A stretch of 64,000 bases of DNA, taken from NCBI GenBank assembly GCA_002386525.1, contig DGIS01000007.1, positions 169,102 to 233,101 on the forward strand, read 5' to 3'. This document shows positions 17,469-26,444 of this stretch, in pieces (within the stretch, counting starts at the first letter, position 1; the number at the start of each line of letters is the position of its first letter). This DNA is from Sphingobacterium sp. UBA4616. GTDB taxonomy: Bacteria; Bacteroidota; Bacteroidia; Sphingobacteriales; Sphingobacteriaceae. Below the pieces are notes generated by a model. The model was not told the origin of the DNA, ran no database searches, and saw only the letters and a list, made by a program, of their open reading frames with translations. The position numbers and the translations under genes are program-made.

Positions 17469-18887
17469 ATGTTTTTTCAACACATTTTTGAATCATCTCT
17501 TGCTCATTCGAGTTATATCATTGGCTGTCAGGCAAAAGGAGTAGCTATTGTTATTGATCCCAAAAGAGATGTAGATACCTATCTTGAGATTGCACAAAAG
17601 AATAATCTGATCATAACGCATATTGCGGAAACACATATCCATGCCGATTACCTATCAGGCACACTGGAATTGGCCGCATTAACAGGTGCCCAACCTTATT
17701 TGTCCGATGAAGGTGGGGCGGACTGGCAATACGCATTTCCACATAAAGGATTAAAAGATGGCGATCAATTTCAAGTTGGAAACCTTATTTTCAAGGTTAT
17801 CCATACTCCCGGACATACACCTGAGAGTATTAGTTTTGTATTGGTCGATACACCGGCAACGATGGAACCTGTTATGATTTTTACTGGTGACTTTGTATTT
17901 GTTGGGGACATTGGCCGCCCTGATCTATTGGAAAATGCGGCTGGAATGATCGGAACCAAAGAGATTGGAGCACACCAAATGTACCGTTCGTTGCAACATT
18001 TCTTGACTTTACCCGATCATATTCAGGTATGGCCTGCTCATGGCGCCGGATCCGCCTGTGGAAAGGCACTCGGCGCCGTCCCCAGTTCGACCGTTGGTTA
18101 TGAAAAAATACGGAATTGGGCACTTCAATACCAAAACAATGAAGGAGCTTTTGTAGATGAGCTTTTATCAGGACAACCCGAGCCACCACGCTACTTTGCC
18201 ATGATGAAAAAACTCAACAAAATAGTGCGGCCGTTACAAACAGAAGTACCTCGATACAACAGGTTAACGAATGATGCCTTTCTTGATTTATACATCCAAG
18301 GAACAACAATCATTGATACACGACACAAGTCCGACTTTGCAAAGGGATATCTGCCAGGTAGCGTCAATATTCAAAACAACAAGACTTTTAATACTTGGGC
18401 AGGCTGGATACTTAATTACTCCGATCCTTTTATACTCATTGTAGAAGAAAACCAATTGGACGACGTTGCACGTAAACTTATGCGCATCGGATTGGATCAC
18501 GTTACCGGATATATTACACCGGATGCAATCCCCAGTTTAGACATCGCATTAGCGCATCAACAGCTCATCGGGTTTGAAGAAATGAGGAGCGCTTTGGACA
18601 AATCTGACACGCAAATTCTAGACGTGCGCAATGCCAGTGAGTTCGCAGAGGGCCATTTACCGAATGCAACACATCTCTTTGTTGGAACAATTGAGGACAA
18701 CCTCAGCAAAGTTGACCAAAGTAAACAGCTATATCTCCACTGTCAATCGGGAGACCGGGCAACCATAGCGGCATCGATATTGGCGAAAAATGGTATTAAG
18801 GAAGTCAAAATTTATAGCCCTTCTATTAATGAATGGAAATCAAAGGGCGGTATTCTTGTTGCCGACTCATTCGCCCCTTATTCGTAA
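17469..18887 (+). CDS. Persulfide dioxygenase fused to two rhodanese domains (CstB-like)
   Basis: The 472-residue protein starts with an ETHE1-like metallo-beta-lactamase domain: THIHADYLSG (His56, His58, Asp60), IHTPGHTPES, TGDFVFVGDIGRPDL and VWPAHGAGSACGKALG. It should oxidise glutathione- or bacillithiol-type persulfide to sulfite. Two rhodanese-like modules follow. The first (TTIIDTRHKSDFAKGYLPGSVNI, about 278-360) has no Cys in its active loop and is a pseudo-rhodanese. The second (LDVRNASEFAEGHLPNATH, then LYLHCQSGDRA) keeps the catalytic Cys and can transfer sulfur. This domain order is that of staphylococcal CstB. The last codons run into a repeat-like sequence (ATTCGCCCCTTATTCG). 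Confidence 0.92.
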   Translation: MFFQHIFESSLAHSSYIIGCQAKGVAIVIDPKRDVDTYLEIAQKNNLIITHIAETHIHADYLSGTLELAALTGAQPYLSDEGGADWQYAFPHKGLKDGDQFQVGNLIFKVIHTPGHTPESISFVLVDTPATMEPVMIFTGDFVFVGDIGRPDLLENAAGMIGTKEIGAHQMYRSLQHFLTLPDHIQVWPAHGAGSACGKALGAVPSSTVGYEKIRNWALQYQNNEGAFVDELLSGQPEPPRYFAMMKKLNKIVRPLQTEVPRYNRLTNDAFLDLYIQGTTIIDTRHKSDFAKGYLPGSVNIQNNKTFNTWAGWILNYSDPFILIVEENQLDDVARKLMRIGLDHVTGYITPDAIPSLDIALAHQQLIGFEEMRSALDKSDTQILDVRNASEFAEGHLPNATHLFVGTIEDNLSKVDQSKQLYLHCQSGDRATIAASILAKNGIKEVKIYSPSINEWKSKGGILVADSFAPYS

Positions 18888-19010
18888 CTGGTTCGGAGTT
18901 CCCCCACTGTTCGCCCACCTTGCGCCCACTGTGCGTCCACCTAATAAGTGGGCGCACAGTGGGCGCAAGGTGGAGAAAAGGAGTACGCAAGGCGAACAAG
19001 GGGCGAACAA
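18870..19010. repeat. Dispersed hairpin/11-mer element, copy R1
   Basis: A GC-rich island in an AT-rich context. Its core is an inverted repeat with 26-bp arms (18915-18940 and 18948-18973, one mismatch) and a 7-nt loop. The right arm contains the tandem 11-mers AAGTGGGCGCA (18946-18956) and CAGTGGGCGCA (18957-18967). Flanks hold further inverted matches: ATTCGCCCCTTATTCG inside the end of the dioxygenase gene versus GGCGAACAAGGGGCGAAC on the other side. It sits between convergent genes and may also terminate transcription both ways. Copies R2 and R3 are listed below. Confidence 0.8.
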
Positions 19011-19061
19011 AAGGCGAAGCAGAGCCGAAAGGCACCCGATTAGATTACCTTTCCAACTAGT

Positions 19062-19919
19062 CTACAAACTATTTCTGTTTATTCGCAAGAACTCAATCAC
19101 CTCATCTTTCTTTTCTTCCAGCTTGCCTTTCTTTTCCGTAAATTGATGATTATAGATGGTCAAATATTGATGGTCGTCCGTTTCAGATTCATATAATTCA
19201 GCGGTAGCAAAAGAGAGATGTTCTTCTTCTTCCGATAGATAGTCGTATACATAGGCAAAATCATGGTTGCCCAACGAGCTGACTACGGTATCTTTATCAG
19301 CCACATACTTTAACCTTCCCGGCAAAGCGCGTTTATTCATCCATACTTCGTCTTTTTCAGAAAATGGATAGATAGTGATGCCGCGGAAAGCCATAATGAT
19401 TGGAGTAATCAAAATAATACCCATTTCAATAGCCCACACGGCCCACAACATACCGCCCGAAACCGGGCTCTTTTTAAGGGTAAACGTACCTACTTCATTT
19501 AAACCTTGCATCGCTTCCCAAATAAATGTCGGGTGTAAGAAAAAAGCTTTAAAACCTTCAAGATTGAAAGACGATTTTACCCAGGTATCTCCGCCCATTG
19601 TTCCTTCCGCATTGTACATTAATGATACAAACAGAGCCCACTGTGCATAAAAGGCTAAAATGGCGACCAATAATGTGATCAAAATGGCTATCCCCCTATT
19701 CCTTAATTTCCATTGTTTGAAACAAAAATTCAGCACATAGAATATTCCAGCACCAAAACCTAAGGTAATAAATACATTAAAGTAAATAATGGGTATAAAC
19801 CATTGTAAAGCGATGTAAACAATAGCCAATACAATGGCACCCAAAGTACCTAGTATCAGGGAACCAACAATAGCCAATGCAGGAGCCTTCCCAGAGGGCT
19901 TATAATATAGATTATCCAT
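19062..19919 (-). CDS. Hypothetical polytopic membrane protein
   Basis: The 285-residue protein has about five hydrophobic segments (roughly residues 14-38, 42-62, 75-98, 155-180) and a charged, probably cytoplasmic tail of about 90 residues (DYLSEEEEHLSFATAELYESETDDHQYL, then KKGKLEEKKDEVIEFL). I recognise no family. It is transcribed alone, divergently from the M1-like peptidase gene and convergent with the sulfur operon. Confidence 0.75.
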   Translation of the reverse strand: MDNLYYKPSGKAPALAIVGSLILGTLGAIVLAIVYIALQWFIPIIYFNVFITLGFGAGIFYVLNFCFKQWKLRNRGIAILITLLVAILAFYAQWALFVSLMYNAEGTMGGDTWVKSSFNLEGFKAFFLHPTFIWEAMQGLNEVGTFTLKKSPVSGGMLWAVWAIEMGIILITPIIMAFRGITIYPFSEKDEVWMNKRALPGRLKYVADKDTVVSSLGNHDFAYVYDYLSEEEEHLSFATAELYESETDDHQYLTIYNHQFTEKKGKLEEKKDEVIEFLRINRNSL

Positions 19920-20068
19920 AAATAAAAAGTAAAATTGATTTTAGCTCAATAAATAAATCCCATAACCAAAACCAAGCCAATTCCACATCCAATGGTGGAT
20001 TTTCGTCAAGATTTGATGACATTAGCGTCATCAAGCACCTATAAGCGCCATTTATTGAGACAATTTTG

Positions 20069-20076
20069 TAAGTTTG
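20069..20076 (+). promoter_or_regulatory. -7 box immediately before the M1-like peptidase gene
   Basis: TAAGTTTG matches TAnnTTTG and ends 4 bp before the ATG at 20081. The predicted transcription start therefore falls on or next to the start codon, giving a leaderless mRNA. Confidence 0.5.
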
Positions 20077-20080
20077 AGAC

Positions 20081-21958
20081 ATGAAAATTAAAATTATATC
20101 CTTTTTTACACTTGCATGTGTATTCAATATTTGGGGGGCAGTAGTGAAGGCCCAAAGGAAAGGATTCTGGCAACAGAAAGTTGACTACAAAATGGACGTC
20201 AACGTGGATGAAAAAGCATATCAATACGATGGAAAAATGATCTTGAAGTATAGCAATAATTCAGGTCAGTCCCTAAAAAAGGTCTATTTCCATCTATACT
20301 TCAATGCTTTTCAACCAGGATCGATGATGGATTATCGCTTAAAAAACATCAGTGATCCCGACAAGCGCATGGTGGTTAATGTAGGTACGAAAGAAAAACC
20401 AATATATCAAAGCCGTATCGGAGAGCTCCAAACCAATCAAATAGGTTATCAAAAAATCAAAAGCTTAACAATGAATGGGGCTCATACCTCATTTAAAATT
20501 GATGGGACCATCTTGGAGGTCACTCTACCGTCGGTTATACAAGATGGCGAAACAGCCCGTTTTGACATGGAGTGGACCGCCCAAGTGCCAGAACAAATCC
20601 GAAGAACCGGTCGAAATTCTGCCGAAGGAGTAGCACTCTCTATGGCGCAATGGTATCCAAAAATGGCTCAATTTGATGAATTCGGTTGGCATTTAGATGA
20701 ATATACAGGCCGTGAATTCATTGCTCCCTTTGGTAATTTCGATGTGACCATACGGCTCAACAAAAATTATGTAGTCGGTGCATCAGGTGTTCTTCAGAAC
20801 CCAGCAGAGGTAAAAGGTTATCAACCGAAGGCAAAGATAAAACTAGACGGCAATAAAGCCACCTGGCATTATAAGGCCCAAAATATCCATGACTTTGTAT
20901 GGGCCGCGGATCCCAAGTTTGTCGTAGATTCAGCTTCAAGTAAAAACGGAATAAAAGTGTATACCGTATTTTTGCCAACCGACAAAGAAGTGATATCCAA
21001 TTGGAAAACAGCGATAGGTCTATCCACCGAGTTCTTCGATTTCTGTAGTGCAAAGTTTGGAAAATACCCTTGGCCAACATATACCATCATTCAAGGTGGC
21101 GATGGGGGAATGGAGTATGGTACCGCTACGCTGATCACCGGTGGACGCAATCTAAAAAGCCTTGTTGGTGTAATATTCCACGAATCAGCACACTCTTGGT
21201 ACCAGCAATTATTTGGAATCAACGAAACTGTAGATGAATGGTTTGATGAAGGATTTACCTCCTATGTCGAAGAGCTTGCCATGCAGCATATCTTTGAAAA
21301 AAGAGGAGCCATAGCATCTAACCCGCAAATTGCAGCTTACCGTGGTTATTACAAATTAGCGCTTTCTGGTAAAGAAGAACCCATGAGCTTATTGGCCGAT
21401 TATTATAACACCAATTATGGATACAGCAACGAAGCATACAACAAAGGTGCTGTACTTGCAGAGCAGCTGGGTTATATTATTGGACAGGAAAACTTAGAGA
21501 AAACCTTTCTGAAGTTTTATGATCTCTGGAAGTTTAAACATCCGACCCCTAATGATTTCAAACGCGTTGCTGAAGAAGTTTCGGGGATCAACCTGAAATG
21601 GTATTTCAACCTGTTTATCAATACCACCCGTCAAATCGATTACGCCATTGAAAAAGTAACAGATAAAGAAATTCTTTTGGCTAACAAGTCTAATTTCGCC
21701 ATGCCACTGGATGTTCTCGTAGAATACACCGATGGAAGCAAGGAACTCTTTTATATCCCTTTGCGTGAAATGCGTGGAGAAAAACCGGAAGAACATTTTG
21801 ACATTTACAAAGGTGTTAAAAGAACCGTGCTCGAAGACTGGTTCTGGACTAAACCCGATTATACCATTCCGCTATCAAAGACACCAAAAGCAGTAACAAT
21901 TGATCCTTCACTGCGCTTGGCAGATGTAGAATCGTCAAATAACACCTTTAGCAAATAA
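20081..21958 (+). CDS. Secreted M1-family-like zinc metallopeptidase
   Basis: The 625-residue protein has a signal peptide (KIKIISFFTLACVFNIWGAVVKAQ) and the gluzincin zinc site HESAHSWYQQLF, with the third ligand Glu in DEWFDEGFTSYVEE 18 residues later. The exopeptidase GAMEN motif of classical M1 enzymes is represented by GGMEYGTAT. The N-terminal region is the beta-rich M1 saddle domain (KKVYFHLYFNAFQPGS). It is probably a periplasmic or exported aminopeptidase. A strong terminator follows. Confidence 0.9.
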   Translation: MKIKIISFFTLACVFNIWGAVVKAQRKGFWQQKVDYKMDVNVDEKAYQYDGKMILKYSNNSGQSLKKVYFHLYFNAFQPGSMMDYRLKNISDPDKRMVVNVGTKEKPIYQSRIGELQTNQIGYQKIKSLTMNGAHTSFKIDGTILEVTLPSVIQDGETARFDMEWTAQVPEQIRRTGRNSAEGVALSMAQWYPKMAQFDEFGWHLDEYTGREFIAPFGNFDVTIRLNKNYVVGASGVLQNPAEVKGYQPKAKIKLDGNKATWHYKAQNIHDFVWAADPKFVVDSASSKNGIKVYTVFLPTDKEVISNWKTAIGLSTEFFDFCSAKFGKYPWPTYTIIQGGDGGMEYGTATLITGGRNLKSLVGVIFHESAHSWYQQLFGINETVDEWFDEGFTSYVEELAMQHIFEKRGAIASNPQIAAYRGYYKLALSGKEEPMSLLADYYNTNYGYSNEAYNKGAVLAEQLGYIIGQENLEKTFLKFYDLWKFKHPTPNDFKRVAEEVSGINLKWYFNLFINTTRQIDYAIEKVTDKEILLANKSNFAMPLDVLVEYTDGSKELFYIPLREMRGEKPEEHFDIYKGVKRTVLEDWFWTKPDYTIPLSKTPKAVTIDPSLRLADVESSNNTFSK

Positions 21959-21988
21959 CGAAACACAGGCTATCGCAGCATAAAGGAC

Positions 21989-22042
21989 AAAAAACAGCTT
22001 CCAATCCAAGTATATTCAATACGGTTTGGAAGCTGTTTTTTT
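21989..22042 (+). terminator. Rho-independent terminator after the M1-like peptidase
   Basis: Arms of at least 12 bp (AACAGCTTCCAA 21993-22004 and TTGGAAGCTGTT 22026-22037), extended by flanking A and T runs, with a 21-nt loop and a T7 tail. The rest of the 317-bp gap up to 22275 holds the hemW promoter and nothing else I can identify. Confidence 0.88.
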
Positions 22043-22262
22043 ATTTTGGACACTTTCGTCGCAAATTGGATACCCATTATCGCAAATCCCTCTTGCTTGG
22101 CTGCCCGTGATGGAAGTCATAAAATATTCATCCTATGCTAAAGCCAATACATGGATGGCTACTTTTAAGGGCTATCCAGTGAAATACAACACGTATTGCG
22201 CCGACAAGAGCCTATAGGAGAAGAAATCATACGAATAAAGAGCCAAGTTGATTAGGTCTTGG

Positions 22263-22270
22263 TATATTTG
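22263..22270 (+). promoter_or_regulatory. -7 box immediately before hemW
   Basis: TATATTTG matches TAnnTTTG and ends 5 bp before the ATG at 22276, predicting a leaderless or nearly leaderless transcript. Confidence 0.5.
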
Positions 22271-22275
22271 TACCT

Positions 22276-23403
22276 ATGATTTATGTCCATATCCCATTCT
22301 GTAAACAGGCTTGCCATTATTGCGATTTCCATTTTAGCACTTCACTTCAGTACAAAAGCGAGATGATCAATGCTATAAAACGGGAAATTGCGCTTAGAGC
22401 AGTGTATTTGGAAGACAAAGAGATCGAGTCTATCTATTTTGGCGGCGGCACACCGTCCTTATTGGAAGCGGATGAGATCGCGCGGATCATCGAGACGATC
22501 GCGAAGCATTTTGATATTGCAGATCACGCTGAAATTACACTAGAAGCCAATCCAGACGATCTAAATGCCGCCAAAGTAAACAGTCTGCGGAATACAGCAA
22601 TCAATCGATTCAGCATAGGTATACAATCATTCTTTGAGGAAGATCTCAAATGGATGAACAGAGCGCATAATCAACAGGAAGCAGTCGCATCGATAATGCG
22701 TGTGCAAGATGCAGGCTTTGAAAATATTACCTGTGACCTTATTTATGGCTATCCGTTATTGACAACGGAAAAATGGCGTCATAATATGCAACAACTGATT
22801 GACTTTGAAATTCCTCATATTTCTTCCTACTCCATGACTGTGGAAAAGAAAACAGCATTAGATCACTTTATAAATAAAGGGATAACTCCAGCCATAGATT
22901 CTGATCAGGCAGCTGATCAGATGAGTCTTCTTATTCATACCTTGAAATCCGCGGGATATGAGCAGTACGAAATTTCCAATTTTGCAATAAACGGCTGTTA
23001 TGCTCGTCACAATACAAATTATTGGAAAGGCAAACATTATCTTGGCATCGGCCCTTCAGCTCATTCATTCAATGGAACTTCAAGGTCCTGGAATGTTTCT
23101 AATAATGCTAAATATATGACATCCATTAATCTAGACCAACTTCCCCTGGAAATTGAGGAGCTTTCCACGCTTGACCAGATCAATGAAAATATCATGACAT
23201 CGTTGCGAACCATGTGGGGACTAGATCTAATTGCACTGGAAAGTAAGTTTGGACGATCCGTTAAAGATCGCGTCTTAAAAGAAGCTGAACCATTTATAGC
23301 AGCGAAGAATCTTATTTTGGAGCCAAACAACTTACGTTTAACAGATGCGGGCAAATTAATGGCCGATCGCATCATGTCTGATTTATTTATAATAGAAGAT
23401 TAG
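22276..23403 (+). CDS. hemW: Radical-SAM heme chaperone HemW (HemN-like)
   Basis: HemW binds heme and passes it to target proteins, and is often mis-annotated as oxygen-independent coproporphyrinogen oxidase. The 375-residue protein opens with IYVHIPFCKQACHYCDFHF (radical-SAM CxxxCxxC) and YFGGGTPSLLE. It also has the HemW-specific HNTNYWKG motif, which argues against true HemN. It is transcribed alone behind a -7 box that ends 5 bp before the ATG. Confidence 0.92.
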   Translation: MIYVHIPFCKQACHYCDFHFSTSLQYKSEMINAIKREIALRAVYLEDKEIESIYFGGGTPSLLEADEIARIIETIAKHFDIADHAEITLEANPDDLNAAKVNSLRNTAINRFSIGIQSFFEEDLKWMNRAHNQQEAVASIMRVQDAGFENITCDLIYGYPLLTTEKWRHNMQQLIDFEIPHISSYSMTVEKKTALDHFINKGITPAIDSDQAADQMSLLIHTLKSAGYEQYEISNFAINGCYARHNTNYWKGKHYLGIGPSAHSFNGTSRSWNVSNNAKYMTSINLDQLPLEIEELSTLDQINENIMTSLRTMWGLDLIALESKFGRSVKDRVLKEAEPFIAAKNLILEPNNLRLTDAGKLMADRIMSDLFIIED

Positions 23404-23507
23404 CAAATAAAGATATTATATTTTATAAAATCATTAATACAAAAAGCGATTTAGCGCTAAAAATTGTGAAAATGGAAATTTAAGACAGTTTTCTACCTAC
23501 TTTGTCC

Positions 23508-23515
23508 TATGTTTG
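23508..23515 (+). promoter_or_regulatory. -7 box of the GAPDH gene
   Basis: TATGTTTG matches TAnnTTTG and predicts a transcription start near 23520. This leaves about 20 nt before the ATG at 23541 and rules out the longer reading frame beginning at 23502. Confidence 0.55.
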
Positions 23516-23540
23516 TAACATAATCTATTATAAAATTATT

Positions 23541-24989
23541 ATGTCACACAAGCCATCTTTTGACTTAGAGATCAAAAGTTACAGAGAGCAACATAATGCT
23601 GCCGTAAACTTAATTCAAATTGTCAGCAACCTGTGGTATAACCACGCCGTAGAGCTCGTATTCTTTCGAAATCGACTCTTTGATGCAAAACCGAGTGCTA
23701 TCCTAAACCTGATTCAGGAAAGTGCCCTGCTTACCGACGAGCCGGTCGACATTCTTGACACACTGCAAATCGCACAGCTATTGGAAAAATCGCCACTTTC
23801 TCCCGCTCGTATTGACCTTGGGAAACTCACTTTACAGGCCAAGAAAAAAACCTTTTCCGCTAATGACCTACACAATTTCATTACTGCGGAGTTACAGGAC
23901 ATGCATCAACAGGAGAAATTAAAGCCACGTGATGTGGTGCTTTATGGCTTTGGTCGTATCGGTCGCTTACTGGCCCGCGAACTTATGCTTAACACCGGTG
24001 CGGGACAGCAGCTTCGTCTCCGCGCCATTGTAACTCGCGACGTCAATGATAGCAAATCGATTCTGAAAAGAGCGGCACTATTAAAAACGGATTCCATACA
24101 CGGTGCATTCGAAGGCGATGTGCAGGCCGATATAGCAAATCCGGCACTCGTCATCAATGGAATTACCGTCCATCTGATCTCCGCAAAACAACCCGAGGAT
24201 ATTGATTACACAATCTATGGTATAGAAAATGCTTTAATCATCGACAATACAGGGGCTTTTCGCGATGCGCAGGAACTTAGTCGCCACCTGAAATCCAAAG
24301 GCGCCGAACAAGTATTATTAACAGCTCCCGGGAAAGGGGTCCCAAATATCGTATATGCGGTCAACGAAAATGATAGCGATTTGCAAAAACATAAGATCTT
24401 TTCCGCGGCCTCTTGTACCACTAATGCGATATCTCCCATTTTAGCTGTACTTGAAAATACAATAGGAATAGATAGAGGGCATATTGAAACCATACACTCC
24501 TATACCAACGACCAGAATCTTGTCGACAATATGCACAAGAAATCCAGGCGGGGCCGGGCCGCCGCACTCAATATGGTCATCACCGAAACTGGAGCAGGGG
24601 ACGCCGTTGCAAAAGTGTTGCCTTCGCTAACGGGCAAACTGACTTCAAACGCTATTCGTGTTCCCGTCCCAAATGGGTCATTGGCGATATTAAATCTTCA
24701 AATCAAATCCAAAACTACGGTCAACGAAATCAATGCCCTTTTAAAAAAGGCATCGCTGCAGGGTAACCTTGTTGAACAGATTATGTTTTCCAAAAACAAT
24801 GAACTTGTTTCATCGGATATCATTGGCACCAGTGCCGCTGCTATAGTCGATGCTCCAGCAACAATAGTTTCTGCGGACGGCAAAAATATTGTTCTGTATA
24901 TCTGGTACGATAATGAATATGGATACTCACATCAGGTAATGCGCTTATCCCGCCATATAACCGGTGTAAGAAGATATACTTACTATTAA
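23541..24989 (+). CDS. Glyceraldehyde-3-phosphate dehydrogenase, long form
   Basis: From the ATG at 23541 the protein is 482 residues. A helical N-terminal extension of about 125 residues precedes the canonical GAPDH: nucleotide-binding YGFGRIGRLLARELM, catalytic SAASCTTNAISPIL, HSYTNDQNLVDN, RRGRAAALNMVITETGA and the C-terminal WYDNEYGYSHQVMRL. Classical GAPDH is about 335 residues; this long form exists in several Bacteroidota and proteobacteria, where it may favour one direction of the reaction. A -7 box at 23508-23515 excludes the start at 23502. No other glycolytic gene is adjacent. Confidence 0.93.
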   Translation: MSHKPSFDLEIKSYREQHNAAVNLIQIVSNLWYNHAVELVFFRNRLFDAKPSAILNLIQESALLTDEPVDILDTLQIAQLLEKSPLSPARIDLGKLTLQAKKKTFSANDLHNFITAELQDMHQQEKLKPRDVVLYGFGRIGRLLARELMLNTGAGQQLRLRAIVTRDVNDSKSILKRAALLKTDSIHGAFEGDVQADIANPALVINGITVHLISAKQPEDIDYTIYGIENALIIDNTGAFRDAQELSRHLKSKGAEQVLLTAPGKGVPNIVYAVNENDSDLQKHKIFSAASCTTNAISPILAVLENTIGIDRGHIETIHSYTNDQNLVDNMHKKSRRGRAAALNMVITETGAGDAVAKVLPSLTGKLTSNAIRVPVPNGSLAILNLQIKSKTTVNEINALLKKASLQGNLVEQIMFSKNNELVSSDIIGTSAAAIVDAPATIVSADGKNIVLYIWYDNEYGYSHQVMRLSRHITGVRRYTYY

Positions 24990-24999
24990 ACTGTAAAAC

Positions 25000-25030
25000 A
25001 TAAGCGGTAGCTGTACAGCCGCCGCTTATA
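25000..25030. terminator. Hairpin between convergent GAPDH and waaA genes
   Basis: ATAAGCGG (25000-25007) pairs with CCGCTTAT (25022-25029), with further GC pairs inside. There are only weak T-runs on either side. It overlaps the waaA stop codon. Position between convergent genes suggests bidirectional termination. Confidence 0.5.
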
Positions 25031-26270
25031 CTTTAACAAGATTACTTTTAAGGTATTTCATAATAATCGGCGTTGCTCCAGCGTTCTGCAGCACGTATTC
25101 ACGGGCCAACTTTCCCGCTTCCTGGCGGAAACCGCAATCTTGAAGAGCAGCAAAAGCTTTATGGAGTTCTTTACCACTTTCAATAGAAAAACCTGCACCA
25201 TTCTGTACAAGATCCTTAGCCTCCTGAAACTTTTTGAAATTTGGACCAAATAGAACCGGTATGCCATAAGTTACGGCCTCCAGCGTATTATGTATTCCCA
25301 CCCCAAATCCACCTCCAATAAAGGCTATTTGGCCATAACCATACAACGAAGCAAGCATACCAATGTTGTCGATAACCAATACACGAGCGTCTGCTATTGT
25401 AACAGCATCATAACTAGCCATATTCGAAAAGCGGAGCGCATTTGGCCAAAGAGCGAAAATACTCGCCAAATGTGACTCATGAATCTCGTGCGGAGCCAAG
25501 ATGAGTTTATAGGCCGGATAATCCGCAAACAATTCTCTTAGCATTTGTTCATCTTGTGGCCAGGTACTTCCAGCCACCAAAGTTGGATGTTCACCAACAA
25601 ATTGGATGACCTCAGGAATCATTTTCTTACTTTTAGGGAGGTCTACTACCCGATCAAATCGGGTATCTCCTGCAAGCCCGGCGTTGCGTATCCCAAATTC
25701 TTTTAAAAGACGGACACTTTCTTCATTTTGCACAAAAAAGTAAGTCACATAGCCTAAAATCTTAAGAAAAAAGTTACCATATGTCTGAAAAAAGATCTGA
25801 TCGGGTCTAAATATTGCTGAGATCAAAAACAAAGGAATGCCCCGTCTATACAGACCCTCAAAGAAATAATACCAATATTCATATTTCGTGAATACGGCGA
25901 AGCTTGGGTTGATGAGGTCAAGAAAAAGTCGCGCATTCTGTGCAGTATCATAGGGAAGATAAAACACATAATCGGCCAAAGCCGTATTTTTTCGGATCTC
26001 AAAGCCCGAGGGAGAGTAAAATGTTACAATTATTTTATGATCAGAATACGTATTTCTTACAGACTCCAAAACAGGTCTTCCTTGCTCAAATTCTCCCAAC
26101 GAAGCAAAATGAAACCAGATATGTTTTTGGGTAGAATCAACCGTTTGTTTCATCCTTTGATACCAGTCTTTCCGCCCTGTTACCATGAGCCTGGCCTTAC
26201 CATGAAAAGGAGCTAAAATACGCAGTAAGAGTCCATAAAGAACGATTCCAATTGAATAAAGCAAACGCAT
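25026..26270 (-). CDS. waaA: 3-deoxy-D-manno-octulosonic acid transferase (Kdo transferase)
   Basis: WaaA (KdtA) adds Kdo to the lipid A precursor at the inner membrane. The 414-residue protein has an N-terminal membrane anchor (LLYSIGIVLYGLLLRIL) and the GT30 signature HIWFHFASLGEFEQGRPVLE. It also has the C-terminal donor-site region FIGGGFGVGIHNTLEAVTYGIPVLFGPNFKKFQEA. A minus-strand -7 box (TATCTTTG, 26297-26304) lies about 27 bp upstream. The gene is divergent from galE. The lpx genes are some 7 kb away, so the lipid A pathway is only loosely clustered. Confidence 0.95.
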   Translation of the reverse strand: MRLLYSIGIVLYGLLLRILAPFHGKARLMVTGRKDWYQRMKQTVDSTQKHIWFHFASLGEFEQGRPVLESVRNTYSDHKIIVTFYSPSGFEIRKNTALADYVFYLPYDTAQNARLFLDLINPSFAVFTKYEYWYYFFEGLYRRGIPLFLISAIFRPDQIFFQTYGNFFLKILGYVTYFFVQNEESVRLLKEFGIRNAGLAGDTRFDRVVDLPKSKKMIPEVIQFVGEHPTLVAGSTWPQDEQMLRELFADYPAYKLILAPHEIHESHLASIFALWPNALRFSNMASYDAVTIADARVLVIDNIGMLASLYGYGQIAFIGGGFGVGIHNTLEAVTYGIPVLFGPNFKKFQEAKDLVQNGAGFSIESGKELHKAFAALQDCGFRQEAGKLAREYVLQNAGATPIIMKYLKSNLVKV

Positions 26271-26444
26271 GTTTTTAAAATAATGTTTATCTTAGTCAAA
26301 GATATTAAACCCATTTCATTAAAAGGAAGCCATGAGTGGAAAATAAAAATCAAAATTATCCGCGTGCCGAAGCATAGGGAACAATATCTTATATTTTGCC
26401 TTACCTGCAAGACAGAAAGACTTTACTTACTATAATCAACAATA

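Noticed and set aside
18870-19010. Possible CRISPR array in the GC-rich repeat
   Set aside because: The units are 11 bp, form a hairpin and have no spacers or cas genes nearby.
18790-19146. 118-codon plus-strand frame across repeat R1
   Set aside because: It overlaps the end of the dioxygenase gene and is composed of the hairpin repeat translated out of context.
22026-22217. 63-codon frame between the M1-like gene and hemW
   Set aside because: It starts within the terminator hairpin and has no recognisable features.
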